Source: Ovis canadensis
Taxonomy: Eukaryota > Chordata > Mammalia > Artiodactyla > Bovidae
Direction: 5' to 3'
Assembly: GCF_042477335.2 (NCBI RefSeq)
Contig: NC_091727.1
Location: 120,621,501-120,685,500 of the forward strand
Length of the DNA stretch: 64,000 bases
This document shows positions 12,238 through 24,175 of the stretch, piece after piece. Numbering within the stretch: the stretch's first letter is position 1; every line of letters starts with the position of its first letter. Position numbers and translations under genes: made by a program. The notes under the pieces were generated by a model that saw only the letters and a list, made by a program, of their open reading frames with translations, did not search any database and was not told the origin of the DNA.

Positions 12238-12325
12238 TGTACACATTAAAATCACTTGAGGAGCTTTTCACTGCCACTGCCCGGACCTCACTCCCAGAGA
12301 CTCTGATTCAATTGTCTATCTGAGA
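12238..12325 (+). repeat. MER5-like (hAT) DNA transposon fragment
   Basis: AAAATCACTTGAGGAGCTTTT and GACTCTGATTCAATTG follow the usual order of the MER5 family. Confidence 0.5.
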
Positions 12326-12420
12326 AGAGACAGGACATGGGCATCAATATATTTTTCTTAACATACACAGAGAAAATGCATAAAACAAATGTACAGCTGT
12401 ATGAATCAGTGCTCCATTTC

Positions 12421-12564
12421 CTTTTTTTTTTTTTTTTTTTTGCTATGTAGTAGTTTAGATGTATGTATGTACCACAAGACTTTTTGTCTTTTTGGTGGGA
12501 TACTCATTGTTCCCCAACCAGGGAAAGCACAGAGTCCTAACCACTGGACTACCAGGGAATTTCC
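12421..12564 (-). mobile_element. Older tRNA-derived SINE (CHR type)
   Basis: A run of T at 12422-12440 is the complement of the poly(A) tail. It is followed by GGTGGGATACTCATTGTTCC and ends with ACCAGGGAATTTCC, the complement of the tRNA-like start. Confidence 0.65.
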
Positions 12565-13538
12565 TCACAATACTTTAAACCACTCACTGGTTGATGTACA
12601 GTTTGGGGCAAATAAGAATAAAGCTACTAAGAACATTCTCACGTGTGCCTTTTAATGAACATAGGCCCGTATTGCAAGGCTTGAAACCATCCAGCAAAGC
12701 AATAGCGCCCTCAAGAGGATAAAAACTGATCTTGGGGAGGCAAAAGAAACCTTAAGATGTTAAAAGTGGTTTGTGGCCCTCTATAAGGCCCCAATACATA
12801 ATAAACCAGTATAGACTATGCCTGGAGTATCATGTTGGGGTGGGTATGATAAGGACAAAGGGTCTAAAAAGATTCTTGGGGAATGATAACGAAAAATAGG
12901 TTGGGAAACATTGTTTTATATTTAAGAGTGAAATTGCATTGTATGTATATGTTCAATTTTATATATACTATCAAAGAATTTTCCAAAATGGTTATATTTT
13001 TAAAGCACCAGATGAGATTCTAATGTATACCCAAGCGTGGCCTTGACTACACCTATTTGTCACTGCCTGTTCTGAATAAGGAAAGAACAAGAGAAAAGCA
13101 TTCTCCCAAAGTGAAGTGATTGTTATTCAACAATATTTTTAATGTGCTATATTGACAAGACTATTTTGAAGGGATGTAAACTTTGTTAGCTGCCATTAGG
13201 TCCTCAGGCACAGATTAATCCTCTCAAGCATATCTAGACTTTCACAGCCTCTGGACCAAGTAGAAGGAACAAGATTCCCTGGAAAAAAAATATTGGCTCA
13301 GAGTAGGAAGGATGGAAAAACCAGGTCCACTTTGAAAAGTTGCATTTTTCTCAATTGAGTAAAAGTGAAGCATGATCTCCCTCTAGTGACCTGAAGGAGA
13401 GTAGCCACCAGACTATTTCGAGTTCCTTTATTTTTTTCCTTTTCAACAACCGAAGTGTAAAAATGTTCATACATATCCTTAGCAAACTAAACACATACAC
13501 ACGGCATATGTATATGTATCTCTTTTGTTTCTTTATGA
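12565..13538. other. Unassigned intergenic region
   Basis: AT-rich and without a recognisable element or gene. The clearest open frames are continuations of the neighbouring SINE. Confidence 0.4.
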
Positions 13539-13550
13539 CTAGACTACAAG

Positions 13551-13758
13551 TGAAAGTGAAAGTGAAGTCGTGTCCGACTCTTTGCGACCCCATGGACTGT
13601 AACCTATCAGGCTCCTCTGTCCATGAGATTTTCCAGGCAATAGCACTGGAGTGGATTGCCATTTCCTTCTCCAGCGGATCTTCCTGACCCAGGGATCGAA
13701 CCCAGGTCTCCCACATTGTAGACAGACGCTTTACCATCTGAGCCACCAGGGAAGTCCT
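13551..13758 (-). mobile_element. Bov-tA SINE
   Basis: Complement of the BovA body and of the tRNA-like head (ends GAGCCACCAGGGAAGTCC). Flanked by an exact 12-bp duplication CTAGACTACAAG at 13539-13550 and 13759-13770. Confidence 0.92.
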
Positions 13759-13770
13759 CTAGACTACAAG

Positions 13771-14157
13771 ACTGGAGCAAAATTAGAACATAGACAAATT
13801 ATGGATGCTGTGGATACCAACTACATATGCACTAATTGCTTATTGCTATATAATATAGCCAGCCTTAAAAAATATTAAAACGTTGGGAACTTGACAATTC
13901 AGTGTTTGGTAAAATGGTGTCTGAAAGAAGAGAAAATCTGACTTTATAGCTATTGGACTAAATGAATTTAGTTTTTATGAAATGCCTGGAATCAGATTAT
14001 ACTACAGAGTTTCTTTTTGTTTCCACTAAGCGCTTTCTATTGGACAATCTTTTCCTCTCCATGTTGTTTTAAAAGTTAAGATTTTTGAAATGTTCTGTGG
14101 TATTTGCCCTTAACTTAAGAATCATCCACGTCTATTTTTCTTGTTTAATGGTATTAA

Positions 14158-14161
<4 letters not shown>
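13771..14161. other. Unassigned AT-rich stretch
   Basis: Nothing recognisable. It is bordered on the right by a dinucleotide repeat. Confidence 0.35.

Positions 14162-14196
<35 letters not shown>
14162..14196. repeat. (TG)n microsatellite
   Basis: About 17 uninterrupted TG units abutting the tail side of a minus-strand SINE. It is likely to vary in length between individuals. Confidence 0.95.
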
Positions 14197-14197
<1 letters not shown>

Positions 14198-14370
14198 CAG
14201 TCAAGTCTGACTCTTTGAGACTCCATGGACTGTAGCCTGCCAGCCTCCTCTGTCCATGAGATTTTCCAGGCAACAATACTGGAGTGGGTTACCATTTCCT
14301 AGTCCAGGGATCAAACCCAAGTCTCCTGCCTGTGTCTCCTGCATTGGCAGGTAGATTCCCTGGGAAGTCC
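14197..14370 (-). mobile_element. Bov-tA SINE, partly deleted
   Basis: BovA body complement at 14200-14300, then a shortened tRNA-like head ending CCCTGGGAAGTCC. The head lacks the usual stretch between the B-box and the end. Confidence 0.82.
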
Positions 14371-15191
14371 ATTAACTATAACTTCTCCCAAATAAAATTA
14401 GAAATTCAGGATGCTGTCAAATTAATTTTGTCACATCTCATCTCTATTATGTTACTGTTGTCTATAATTTTAGTTATAGGCTATGATGAATATACCTTTC
14501 TCCTTCTCTAGTACTTGAATTATGTTTATTTCATTTTTAAGACATAAATAAACCTAGCAAAGAAATTTGATCATATTAACTTGCTATATTTCTAGATCTA
14601 TCATTTGAATTTTTTTATATTCTCATTTAAAGATTCCTTTTGATTAAGTTTCCAATATGGATTCTTGTGTAGTAGACCCTGTAAGGCCTAGTATCCCAAA
14701 GAATATTTTTATCATTCCTTCACATTTGAATAACAGTTTAGGTAGGTAAAAATGCTAGACTCAAAGTTATTTTCCTCAATATTAAACAATGATAGCTCCA
14801 TTGCCTTCTTGCATCCAGAATATTATTGAAAAGTTGGATAGGAATCTGAGTTTAATTCCTTTATTGTTGATCTATTTTTTTCTTTCTGAATCGTTTTTAG
14901 GATTGTTGGCTTTTTTTAACTAACACAATTTATGTTTTAGAGCAGTTTTAGTTTTACCTAAAACTTGAGTGGGAAGTACAGAATTCTCATCTACCTCAAT
15001 ACACCCCCTCTACACACATACATTCAGGTACCCCATTATTAATGTTTTGTAACAGTGTGGTTCATTTTTTATAACTAGTGAAGCAATATTGAAGCATTAA
15101 AATTCATAGTTTACATTATTGTTCACTCTCTTATTGTACATTCTCCTGATTTTGACAAATGTATATTATTGCTTTTGTTTTCCTTGTCTGT

Positions 15192-15322
15192 GGCTGCTGC
15201 TGCTAAGTCGCTTCAGTAGTGTCCGACTCTGTACAGTCCCATAGATGGCAGCCCACCAGACTCCTCTGTCCCTGGGATTCTCCAGGCAAGAATACTGGAG
15301 TGGGTTGCCATTTCCTTCTCCA
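15192..15322 (-). mobile_element. BovA monomer SINE
   Basis: It begins with CTGCTGCTGCTAAGTCGC, the complement of the BovA2 tail, and ends at TTCCTTCTCCAAT without a tRNA-like head. It lies in the old L1. Confidence 0.85.
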
Positions 15323-15589
15323 ATTTGTCTGAGGAGACAAGCAAAAAAATGTTATCAAAACCAATGTCAAAGAGTTTACTGCCTGTGTTTCTTCTAGAAG
15401 TTTTATGGTTTCTTGTCTTATATTCAAGACTTTAATCCATTTTGAATATATCTTTGTGCATGGTATGAGAGAATAATCCAACTTGATTACTTTGCATGTA
15501 GCTATCCAATTTTCCCAACACCATTTACTGAAGAGGCCATCTTTTCTTCACTGTATATTCTTGCCTTTGTCACAGATTAATTTCCATAT

Positions 15590-15858
15590 GCTGCTGCTAA
15601 GTCACTTCAGTCGTGTCTGACTCTCTGCAACCCCATAGACAGCAGCCCACCAGGTTCCCCCATCCCTGGGGTTCTCCAGGCAAGAACACTGGAGTGGGTT
15701 GCCATTTCCTTCTCCAATGCATGAAAGTGAAAAGTGAAAGTGAAGTCGCTCAGTCGTGTCCAACTCTTAGTGACCCCATGGACTGCAGCCTACCAGGCTC
15801 TTCAGTCCACAGGATTTTCCAGGCAAGAGTACTGGAGTGGGGTGCCATTGCCTTCTCA
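15590..15858 (-). mobile_element. BovA2 dimer SINE
   Basis: Two BovA units joined by GCATGAAAGTGAAAAGTG. A 10-bp direct repeat AGATTAATTT (15574-15583 and 15864-15873) lies near its ends, marking insertion into the L1. Confidence 0.88.
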
Positions 15859-16510
15859 AGTGTAGATTAATTTTTTAGATCTCTCTTTTGTTCCATTGGT
15901 TTATATTTGCTTTTGTGCCAGTACCATATAGTTTTGATTACTATAGCTTGTAGTATAGTTTGAAATAGGAAGTGTGATACCTCCAGCTTTGCTCTTTCTC
16001 AAGATTGTTTTGGCTATTTGGGGTCTTTTATGTTTCCATATAAGTTTTAGAATTATTTGAGTTCTGTGAAAAATTGGTATTTTAATAGAGACTGCATTGA
16101 ATCTGTTGATTGCCTTGGGTAGTACAGTAATTGTAACAATATTAATTCTTCCAATCATGCACGAGGTATATTTGTCCATCTTCAATTTTTTTCATCAGTG
16201 TCTTATAGGCTTCCAAGTACAGATCTTTTACTTCCTTCATTAGATTTATTCAAAGGTATTTTATTCTTCTTTGCGTGATTTTAAACAGGATTGTTTTAAT
16301 TTCACTTCCTAATAGTTCATTGTTAATACATAGAAATGCAACAAATTTCTGTATATTAATTTTTTATCCTGCAACATTACTTAATTTATTGACATATTCT
16401 ATGTAGTACATGATATGTAAAGTGTTATGCCACATGCCTCTTGTTCTTTCCAATTTGGATTCACTTCTTTTCCTTGTCTAATAGCTATGACTAGGACTTC
16501 TGTGTGTTGA

Positions 16511-16713
16511 AGTGTTAATTACTCAGTCATGTCTGTCTCTCTGTGACCCCATGGAATGTAGCCCACCAGGCTCCTCTGTCCACGGAATTCTCCAGGCAAG
16601 AACACTGAAGTGGGTTGCTATTTCCTTCTCCAGGGGGGTCTTCCCAACCCAGGGATTGAACCTGGGTCTTCCACATTGCAGTCAGACTCTACTGACTGAG
16701 CTACCAGAGAAGC
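16511..16713 (-). mobile_element. Bov-tA SINE
   Basis: Complement of the BovA body and tRNA-like head (ending GAGCTACCAGAGAAGC). Confidence 0.88.
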
Positions 16714-17144
16714 AAAACTTTACCAAAAAATTAACAAATATTCCAGATATAGTAAAGCAGAATTAGGCTAAGAAAGGGCCACCAGATAGGGTCATTTGGA
16801 GTTCATTGTTGAGTTTTTACATAACCTTTCAGTAGAATGGTAGAAACAGACCAGTTCAAGCAACAAATGCCTATTGAGGATCCACTATTTTAAGATACAG
16901 TCTTCACATTCTGACTATTCTCTTCAAACATAAGCTGTCTTAAGGAGAGTACTTAGTTGTAAACTGTAGACTACTTAATAAAGACTTTAGGTATATATGA
17001 AAGTTTTCCTCAAAGAGAATGCAAGTGGGAATGTAACATTGATAGGTCTTGAAACGATGGTAGTCAAGATTACAGAAGACTACAAAAGCCTTTTGTATCA
17101 TTAAAAATAATTGAAGATTTTCTTCATGAAAGGAAATGTGGTTC
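16714..17144. other. Unassigned AT-rich stretch
   Basis: No gene or clear repeat found. Confidence 0.35.
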
Positions 17145-17680
17145 TAATGGTTAATTTTATGTGTCTACATGACTGAGCAACAGGGCACCCAGATATTTGG
17201 TCAAACATTATTCTGGTGTTTCTGTGAGGGTGTTATTGGATGAATGAGATTAACATTTTAATTGGTAGACTGAGTAAAACTGATTGTTCTCCCTAACGTG
17301 GGTGGGCCTAATCCAATCAGCTGAAGGTCTGATTACAACAAAAATACTGATCCTCCAATAAGAAAATTCTTCCTCTCTAACTGCCTTTGAACTGGGACAT
17401 CATCTTTTTTCATGTATTAGGACTTGAACTGAAACACTGGCTCTTCCTGGATCTCAAGAGTGTTGGTCTTCCAACTATAAACCATTGGCTTCATGGTTCT
17501 CATCCCTTTGAATTCAGACTAGAACTATGGCAAAGGCTTTCCTGAGTCTCCAGCTTGCCATCTCACCCTGCAGATCTTGGGACTTGCCTGCCATGATAAT
17601 CATGTGAGCCAATTCATATATATATAGATATACATACATCCTATTGATTCTGTTTCTCTGGAGAACTGAGAGTAACACAA
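17145..17680 (+). repeat. Old mammalian interspersed repeat, family not named
   Basis: The phrases GGTTAATTTTATGTGTC, CAGATATTTGGTCAAACATT and GTGGGTGGGCCTAATCC, and the end CTGTTTCTCTGGAGAACTGA, are those of a familiar mammalian medium-reiteration repeat. I cannot assign the subfamily without a search. Confidence 0.6.
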
Positions 17681-17962
17681 AAATGGGCCTAAGTTTTCAA
17701 ATTAAAATGAAAATTTTCTATAAAAAACAGTTTTGCTTGTATAATACGTCCTGTCACAAAATATTTAGGCAACTTAAAAAAAAACAACAACTAATGCTTA
17801 AATACACATGGAAATACTCTATCTTGGGGAAATCAGATTTGTAAAGTTATTTAAACTAAAATGTTAATATACCAAAAAGTCTGTTACCGGTCACATTTTC
17901 CTTCCATTTAACAGATAATTTTGTACCACATCTTGATATGATGCAATATACATATAGTTTCA

Positions 17963-18515
17963 TTCAGTTCAGTTCAGTGTAGTTGCTCAGTTGTGTCCAA
18001 CTCTTTGTGACCTCATGGACTGCAACATGCTAGGCTTTCCTGTCCATCACCAACTTCCAGAGCTTTATCAAACTCATGTTCATCGAGTTGGTGATGCCAT
18101 CCAACCATCTCATCCTCTGTCGTGCCCTTCTCCTCCTGCCTTCAATCTTTCCCAGCATCAGGGTCTTTTCCAATGAGTCAGTTCTTCGCAACAGGTGGCC
18201 AAACTATTGAAATTTCAGCTTCAGCATCAGTCCTTCCAATGAATATTCAGGACTGATTTCCTTTAGGATTGACTGGTTGGATCTCCTTGCAGTCCAAGGG
18301 ACTCTCAAGAGTCTTCTCCAACACCACAGTTCAAAAGCATCAATTCTTCAGTGCTCAGCTTTCTTTATAGTACAACTCTCACATCTATACATGACTACTG
18401 GAAAAACCATAGCTTTGACTAGATGGACCATTGTTGGCAAAGTAATGTCTCTGCTTTTTAATATGCTGTCTAGGTTGGTCATAGCTTTTCTTCCAAGGAG
18501 CAAGCATCTTTTAGT
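17963..18515 (-). mobile_element. BovB LINE 3' fragment
   Basis: It begins with TTCAGTTCAGTTCAGTG, the complement of the BovB tail, and runs about 550 bases into the C-terminal coding region. 5' truncated, so no reverse transcriptase active site is present. Confidence 0.88.
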
Positions 18516-18599
18516 TAGATTCAATTTGCTGGAATTCTGTTCCAAGTTTTTTTTTTTTAATCTATTCTTTCTTTTTTGGCATCTTGATTGTTTCATAAA

Positions 18600-18948
18600 T
18601 ATAATTTTATTTATTTATTGGCTCTGCTGGATCTTCACTGCAGTGTGGGCTTTTCTCTAGTTGCAACAAGCCGGGGCTACTCTCTAATTGCAGTGCACAG
18701 GTTTCTCATTGTGGTGGCTTCTTTTGCTGCAGAACACAGGTTCTATGGCACATGGGCTTCAGTAGTTGTAGCACGTGGACTCAGTAGTTGTGGCTCCCAG
18801 GCCCTAGAGCACAGCCTTAATAGTTGTGGTGCCTGGGCTTAGCTGCTCTGTGGCATATGGGATCTTCCCAGATCAGGGATCGAATGCATGTCTCCTGCAT
18901 TGGCAGGTGGATTCTCTACCACAGAATCATGAGGGAAGCCCTGGCATC
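18600..18948 (-). mobile_element. Older dimeric tRNA-derived SINE (CHR type)
   Basis: It opens with an AT-rich tail complement (TTTATTTATTTATTGGC), shows repeated CACATGGGCTTCAGTAGTTG-like units, and ends with CTCCTGCATTGGCAGGTGG and GAGGGAAGCCC, the complement of a tRNA-like head. Confidence 0.65.
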
Positions 18949-19112
18949 TTGTTTTCAGCTTGGGTTAGATTCTTCATTTGTCTGCAATGACCATCACCAT
19001 AAACACACACTTCATAACGTAATTTTCTGAAAGTATTAAACAATATTACATATGAACTAAATGGAACATTCTTTTCTTCTTTAATTCCTAGCCCCTCACT
19101 CAAGATTATTTT

Positions 19113-21170
19113 CATGACAATCTCACTGTTTGCAGATGACATGATCCTCTACATGGAAAACCCTAAAGACTCCACCAGAAAATTACTAAAGCTAATCAAT
19201 GAATATAGTAAAGTTGCAGGATATAAAATAAACACACAGAAATCCCTTGCATTCCTATACACTAATAATGAGAAAGTAGAAAAAGAAATTAAGGAAACAA
19301 TTCCATTCACCATTGCAACGAAAAGAATAAAATACTTAGGAATATATCTACCTAAAGAAACTAAAGACCTATATATAGAAAACTATAAAACACTGATGAA
19401 AGAAATCAAAGAGGACACTAATAGATGGAGAAATATACCATGTTCATGGATTGGAAGAATCAATATAGTGAAAATGAGTATACTACCCAAAGCAATTTAC
19501 AAATTCAATGCAATCCCTATCAAACTACCAGCCACATTTTTCACAGAACTAGAACAAATAATTTCAAGATTTGTATGGAAATACAAAAAACCTCGAATAG
19601 CCAAAGCAATCTTGAGAAAGAAGAATGGAACTGGAGGAATCAACTTGCCTGACTTCAGGCTCTACTACAAAGCCACAGTCATCAAGACAGTATGGTACTG
19701 GCACAAAGACAGACATATAGATCAATGGAACAAAATAGAAAGCCCAGAGATAAATCCACACACATATGGACACCTTATCTTTGACAAAGGAGGCAAGAAT
19801 ATACAATGGAGTAAAGACAATCTCTTTAACAAGTGGTGCTGGGAAAACTGGTCAACCACTTGTAAAAGAATGAAACTAGATCACTTTCTAACACCGCACA
19901 CAAAAATAAACTCAAAATGGATTAAAGATCTAAATGTAAGATCAGAAACTATAAAACTCCTAGAGGAGAATATAGGCAAAACACTCTCAGACATAAATCA
20001 CAGCAGGATCCTCTATGATCCACCTCCCAGAATTCTGGAAATAAAAGCAAAAATAAACAAATGGGATCTAATTAAAATTAAAAGCTTCTGCACAACAAAG
20101 GAAAATATAAGCAAGGTGAAAAGACAGCCTTCGGAATGGGAGAAAATAATAGCAAATGAAGCAACTGACAAACAACTAATCTCAAAAATATACAAGCAAC
20201 TTCTGCAGCTCAACTCCAGAAAAATAAACGACCCAATCAAAAAATGGGCCAAAGAACTAAATAGACATTTCTCCAAAGAAGACATACGGATGGCTAACAA
20301 ACACATGAAAAGATGCTCAACATCACTCATTATTAGAGAAATGCAAATCAAAACCACAATGAGGTACCACTTCACACCAGTCAGAATGGCTGCGATCCAA
20401 AAATCTGCAAGCAATAAATGCTGGAGAGGGTGTGGAGAAAAGGGAACCCTCCTACACTGTTGGTGGGAATGCAAACTAGTACAGCCACTATGGAGAACAG
20501 TGTGGAGATTCCTTAAAAAATTGCAAATAGAACTCCCTTATGACCCAGCAATCCCACTTCTGGGCATACACACCAAGGAAACCAGAATTGAAAGAGACAC
20601 ATGTACCCCAATGTTCATCGCAGCACTGTTTATAATAGCCAGGACATGGAAACAACCTAGATGTCCATCAGCAGATGAATGGATAAGAAAGCTGTGGTAC
20701 ATATACACAATGGAGTATTACTCAGCGGTTAAAAAGAATTCATTTGAATCAGTTCTGATGAGATGGATGAAACTGGAGCCGATTATACAGAGTGAAGTAA
20801 GCCAGAAAGAAAAACACCAATACAGTATACTAACACATATATATGGAATTTAGGAAGATGGCAATGACGACCCTGTATGCAAGACAGGGAAAGAGACACA
20901 GATGTGTATAACGGACTTTTGGATTCAGAGGGAGAGGGAGAGGGTGGGATGATTTGGGAGAATGACATTCTAACATGTATACTATCATGTGAATTGAATC
21001 GCCAGTCTATGTCTGACGCAGGATGCAGCATGCTTGGGGCTGGTGCATGGGGATGACCCAGAAAGATGTTCTGGGGAGGGAGGTGGGAGGGGGGTTCATG
21101 TTTGGGAATGCATGTAAGAATTAAAGATTTTAAAATTTAAAAAATAAAAAACTAAAATTAAAAAAAAAAA
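19113..21170 (+). mobile_element. Young ruminant L1, 5'-truncated 3' end
   Basis: The insert begins inside ORF2 just before the polymerase box and continues through the ORF2 C terminus, a 3' UTR with a G-rich stretch near 21080, and an A-rich tail at 21121-21170. Its last 740 bases are almost identical to those of the L1 at 23.4-24.1 kb, suggesting a recent family. I could not find a clean target-site duplication. Confidence 0.9.
19114..20853 (+). pseudogene. L1 ORF2 C-terminal remnant, 579 codons open
   Basis: An uninterrupted frame that opens on the reverse transcriptase active-site box ([10 protein letters not shown] at residues 4-13) and carries the thumb region and the C-terminal cysteine-containing segment ([19 protein letters not shown], about residues 436-454). 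L1 ORF2 is normally about 1,275 residues, so the endonuclease and most of the polymerase are missing. The ATG is chance, created by truncation. It is open because the insertion is young, not because it is a host gene. Confidence 0.9.
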
Positions 21171-21171
21171 G

Positions 21172-21425
21172 AAAGAAACAAGGAAAATCTCAAATAAGCA
21201 ACCTAACCTACCACCTAAATGAATTTGAAAAAAAAAAAAAAGACCAAAAATTTCCAGAGTCAGCAGAAGGAAGGAAATATTAAAACTCAGAGAGGAAATA
21301 AATAAAGTAGAAATTAAAAAAATAGAAAGGATCAATAAAATCAAGAACTGGTTTGTTTGTTTGCATAAAATACACATAATTGACAAACCTCCAGCCAGGT
21401 TCACCAAGAACATAAGAGAGAGGAC
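21172..21425 (+). mobile_element. L1 ORF2 N-terminal-side fragment
   Basis: Translation gives pieces such as SNLPPK-like and SRRKEILKLREEINKVE, which belong between the endonuclease and reverse transcriptase of ORF2. It therefore lies downstream of an L1 3' end although it derives from an upstream part of ORF2, so it is a separate fragment. Confidence 0.6.
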
Positions 21426-21490
21426 CAAAACAAAACAAACAAACAAATAAGAAACAAATTAATAAATAAAAACAAACAAACAAATAAAAA
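21426..21490. repeat. (AAAC)n/(AAAT)n simple repeat
   Basis: Repeated AAAC and AAAT units, probably an expanded A-rich tail. Confidence 0.8.
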
Positions 21491-21661
21491 GAGGATAAAT
21501 AACCAATAACATGAATATGCCAAACGAGGGTAGAGCATGAATATCAATATTTTGTAGAATTGAATAATTAAAATTCAATGAGGAAAATGTGTCCAAATGG
21601 ATCAGTGGACACTGAAAAACTACTAAAAACATTTTTTTTTTTAGTGTTGGTATTAACATAG

Positions 21662-22170
21662 GTGTTAGTTTCCTAGGGTTTCCATAACAAATTACCACAC
21701 ACTCTGTGGCTTAAACAGAGAAATTTATTTTCTCACAGTCCTGGAGCCCAGAAGTCTAAAATCAATGTGTCAGCACATGTCTCCCTCTCAGGGAACTAGG
21801 AAAGAAATATATATAAGAATGCTTTCTTATAGCAGCATAAATACAGTCCTAGCATGATATTCTCCCCATGTACTGTCTGTGTTCAAATTTCTCCTTTTTA
21901 TAAGGACACCAGTGTTAGATTAAGGGTTCTCTCTAGTACAATGCAACCTCATAACTAATTATGGACAGGGAGGCCTGGTGTGCTGCGATTCATGGGGCCA
22001 CAAAGAGTCGGACACGACTGAGAGACTGAACTGAACCAAACCAATATATCTTAGTTGCATATAGTTAGATATGTATCTTAACTAATTATATCTGCAACGA
22101 CCTTATTTTCAAATAAGATCATATTCTGGGACACTGGGTGTTAGAACTTGTGAATTTTGGGTTTCACATT
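21662..22170 (+). repeat. Old mammalian interspersed repeat split by BovB
   Basis: TTAGTTTCCTAGGGTTTCC, CAAATTACCACACACTCTG, TTCTCACAGTCCTGGAG and TATAAGGACACCAGT follow the order of a familiar old repeat. It resumes after the BovB piece with TATCTGCAACGACC. I do not name the subfamily. Confidence 0.6.
21963..22042 (+). mobile_element. BovB 3' tail fragment
   Basis: Only the last 80 bases of BovB (GGACAGGGAGGCCTGGTGTG through GAGAGACTGAACTG). The repeat AACTAATTAT flanks the insert on the left (21953-21962) and reappears near 22080, after about 37 extra AT-rich bases. Confidence 0.82.
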
Positions 22171-22503
22171 TCACTCTGTAACAGGAAGCATCAAGTAAGA
22201 AGGGGAATGTCTTTCAGACTCTAAGAGAAAAAGAATACAGAAATAATAGTTTGTTGCAAGAGCAGTAGTTTGTATAAATGTCAGAGGGAAGTGGCCAAAC
22301 AATGGTTTAAAGTCATTTATTCATACTGAAATACTAAATACTTAATAATTGTTTTATCCATTAATACTTGAATCCTTGGAAAATGTGCCACAGTGGATGA
22401 TCCAAATCTTCTCTAGTTTCATTAAATTTCAAACCTTCCCCAGAGCTATCATGATCAATGATCTGATTTCCTAGTCCACTGTGAAGATGTCAGCTTGTTC
22501 AAC
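22171..22503. other. Unassigned stretch
   Basis: Nothing recognised. Confidence 0.35.
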
Positions 22504-22700
22504 TTCACTTCAGTTGAGTCCAACTCTCTGTGAACCTATGGACCATAGCCAGGCTCCTCTGCCCATGGGACTCCCCAGGCAAGAATACCGGAGTGGGTTG
22601 CCATGCTCTCCTCCAGGGAATCTTTCCAACCCAGGGATCAAACCTGCGTCTCTTAGGTTTACCTGCACTGGCAGGCAGGTTCTTTACCACAAGCACCACC
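22504..22700 (-). mobile_element. Bov-tA SINE
   Basis: BovA body complement, then a diverged tRNA-like head (CACTGGCAGGCAGGTTCTTTACC). TGTTCAA occurs on both sides and may be a short target duplication. Confidence 0.85.
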
Positions 22701-23387
22701 CTGTTCAATTTTACTACTATTAATGTCATGATTTCTCTGAATCCACATTCCCAGCTCCCCTCCTGAAATTAGCTTCTCCCCTGGGCCTCTTGAGCATAGC
22801 GTCTACACAAGCACACTGTCCACAACTTTCTAATGTAAACGTTTCATCGCTACCTTTGCAGAGAAGCACACAATCGTTCTGCTTGCAATTTAAAACTAAC
22901 CACACATAGAATCACACAAGCCTGAAATATGTAAGTGGGAAGAGGTCTTCTTAGAAGTCCACTAATCTTGTCCTCCACATTTAATGATGAAGAAGCTAAG
23001 ATCTAAGGAGTGTGACTTACTTAAAGCCAAGTCAATTAGTAACATTGCTGAGATCAGATCTTACTGCTTGTCATTCTGTAACTATTACTATCGCTACTTC
23101 TTTTGCTTTTTACTGCTTCTTTAAATTATTCAGGACAATAAAGGGGTACAAATAATCTCTGGGAGAACATAGATGGTTTCACTCTAAATATTGGTGAAGA
23201 GAATAAAGCATCAAACACTGTAATAACTTTGCTATTATTTTTAAGTGCTCCTTTCCCCAAAATATATCCTTACAGAAGCTTTGGGAGACACAGTCACAAT
23301 TTACTCCAGTCTTTGTGACTGGTCAAATTGCCTAAAATTAAGCAGATTCTAATATTCTCAAAGTGAGTGTTGAATGTGCTACTTAAA
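22701..23387. other. Unassigned stretch with a MIR-like piece
   Basis: A diverged MIR-like segment (GATGAAGAAGCTAAGATC with AGCCAAGTCAATTAG) lies at about 22985-23045 on the minus strand. The rest is unassigned. Confidence 0.4.
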
Positions 23388-24135
23388 ATAAATGCTGGAG
23401 AGGGTGTGGAGAAAAGGGAACCCTCCTACACTGTTGGTGGGAATGCAAACTAGTACAGCCACTATGGAGAACAGTGTGGAGATTCCTTAAAAAATTGCAA
23501 ATAGAACTCCCTTATGACCCAGCAATCCCACTTCTGGGCATACACACCGAGGAAACCAGAATTGAAAGAGACACATGTACCCCAATGTTCATCGCAGCAC
23601 TGTTTATAATAGCCAGGACATGGAAACAACCTAGATGTCCATCAGCAGATGAATGGATAAGAAAGCTGTGGTACATATACACAATGGAGTATTACTCAGC
23701 GGTTAAAAAGAATTCATTTGAATCAGTTCTGATGAGATGGATGAAACTGGAGCCGATTATACAGAGTGAAGTAAGCCAGAAAGAAAAACACCAATACAGT
23801 ATACTAACACATGTATATGGAATTTAGGAAGATGGCAATGACGACCCTGTATGCAAGACAGGGAAAGAGACACAGATGTGTATAACGGACTTTTGGACTC
23901 AGAGGGAGAGGGAGAGGGTGGGATGATTTGGGAGAATGACATTCTAACATGTATACTATCATGTGAATTGAATCGCCAGTCTATGTCTGACGCAGGATGC
24001 AGCATGCTTGGGGCTGGTGCATGGGGATGACCCAGAAAGATGTTATGGGGAGGGAGGTGGGAGGGGGGTTCATGTTTGGGAATGCATGTAAGAATTAAAG
24101 ATTTTAAAATGTAAAAAATAAAAAACTAAAAATAA
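23388..24135 (+). mobile_element. Young ruminant L1, short 3' end
   Basis: It starts inside the ORF2 C-terminal codons (AATAAATGCTGGAGAGGG) and ends in an A-rich tail. An open frame of 117 codons ends at 23827, the same stop as in the longer copy at 20853. By eye I find only about five differences from that copy over some 740 bases. Confidence 0.9.
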
Positions 24136-24175
24136 AAAAAAAAATAAACAGACCTTAAAAAAAAAAAGAACAATA

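Larger units (their letters stand above)
14700..16450 (-). mobile_element. Old mammalian L1, 3' UTR and ORF2 C-terminal part
   Basis: 14.87-15.19 kb resembles an L1 3' UTR (TTTTAGAGCAGTTTTAG, then TTCATAGTTTACATTATTG). On the minus strand, 15.32-16.20 kb encodes decayed ORF2 C-terminal sequence, with fragments such as [19 protein letters not shown] near 16.1 kb. Two BovA elements interrupt it. Stops and frameshifts make it dead. Confidence 0.7.

Noticed and set aside
19114..20853. A 579-codon open frame as a host gene
   Set aside because: It opens on the L1 reverse transcriptase box FADD and ends with the L1 ORF2 C terminus, 3' UTR and A-rich tail. It is a young truncated L1.
23388..24170. 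A firm target duplication for the short L1
   Set aside because: Only CTTAAAA is shared by the flanks, in A-rich surroundings, which is too little to claim.
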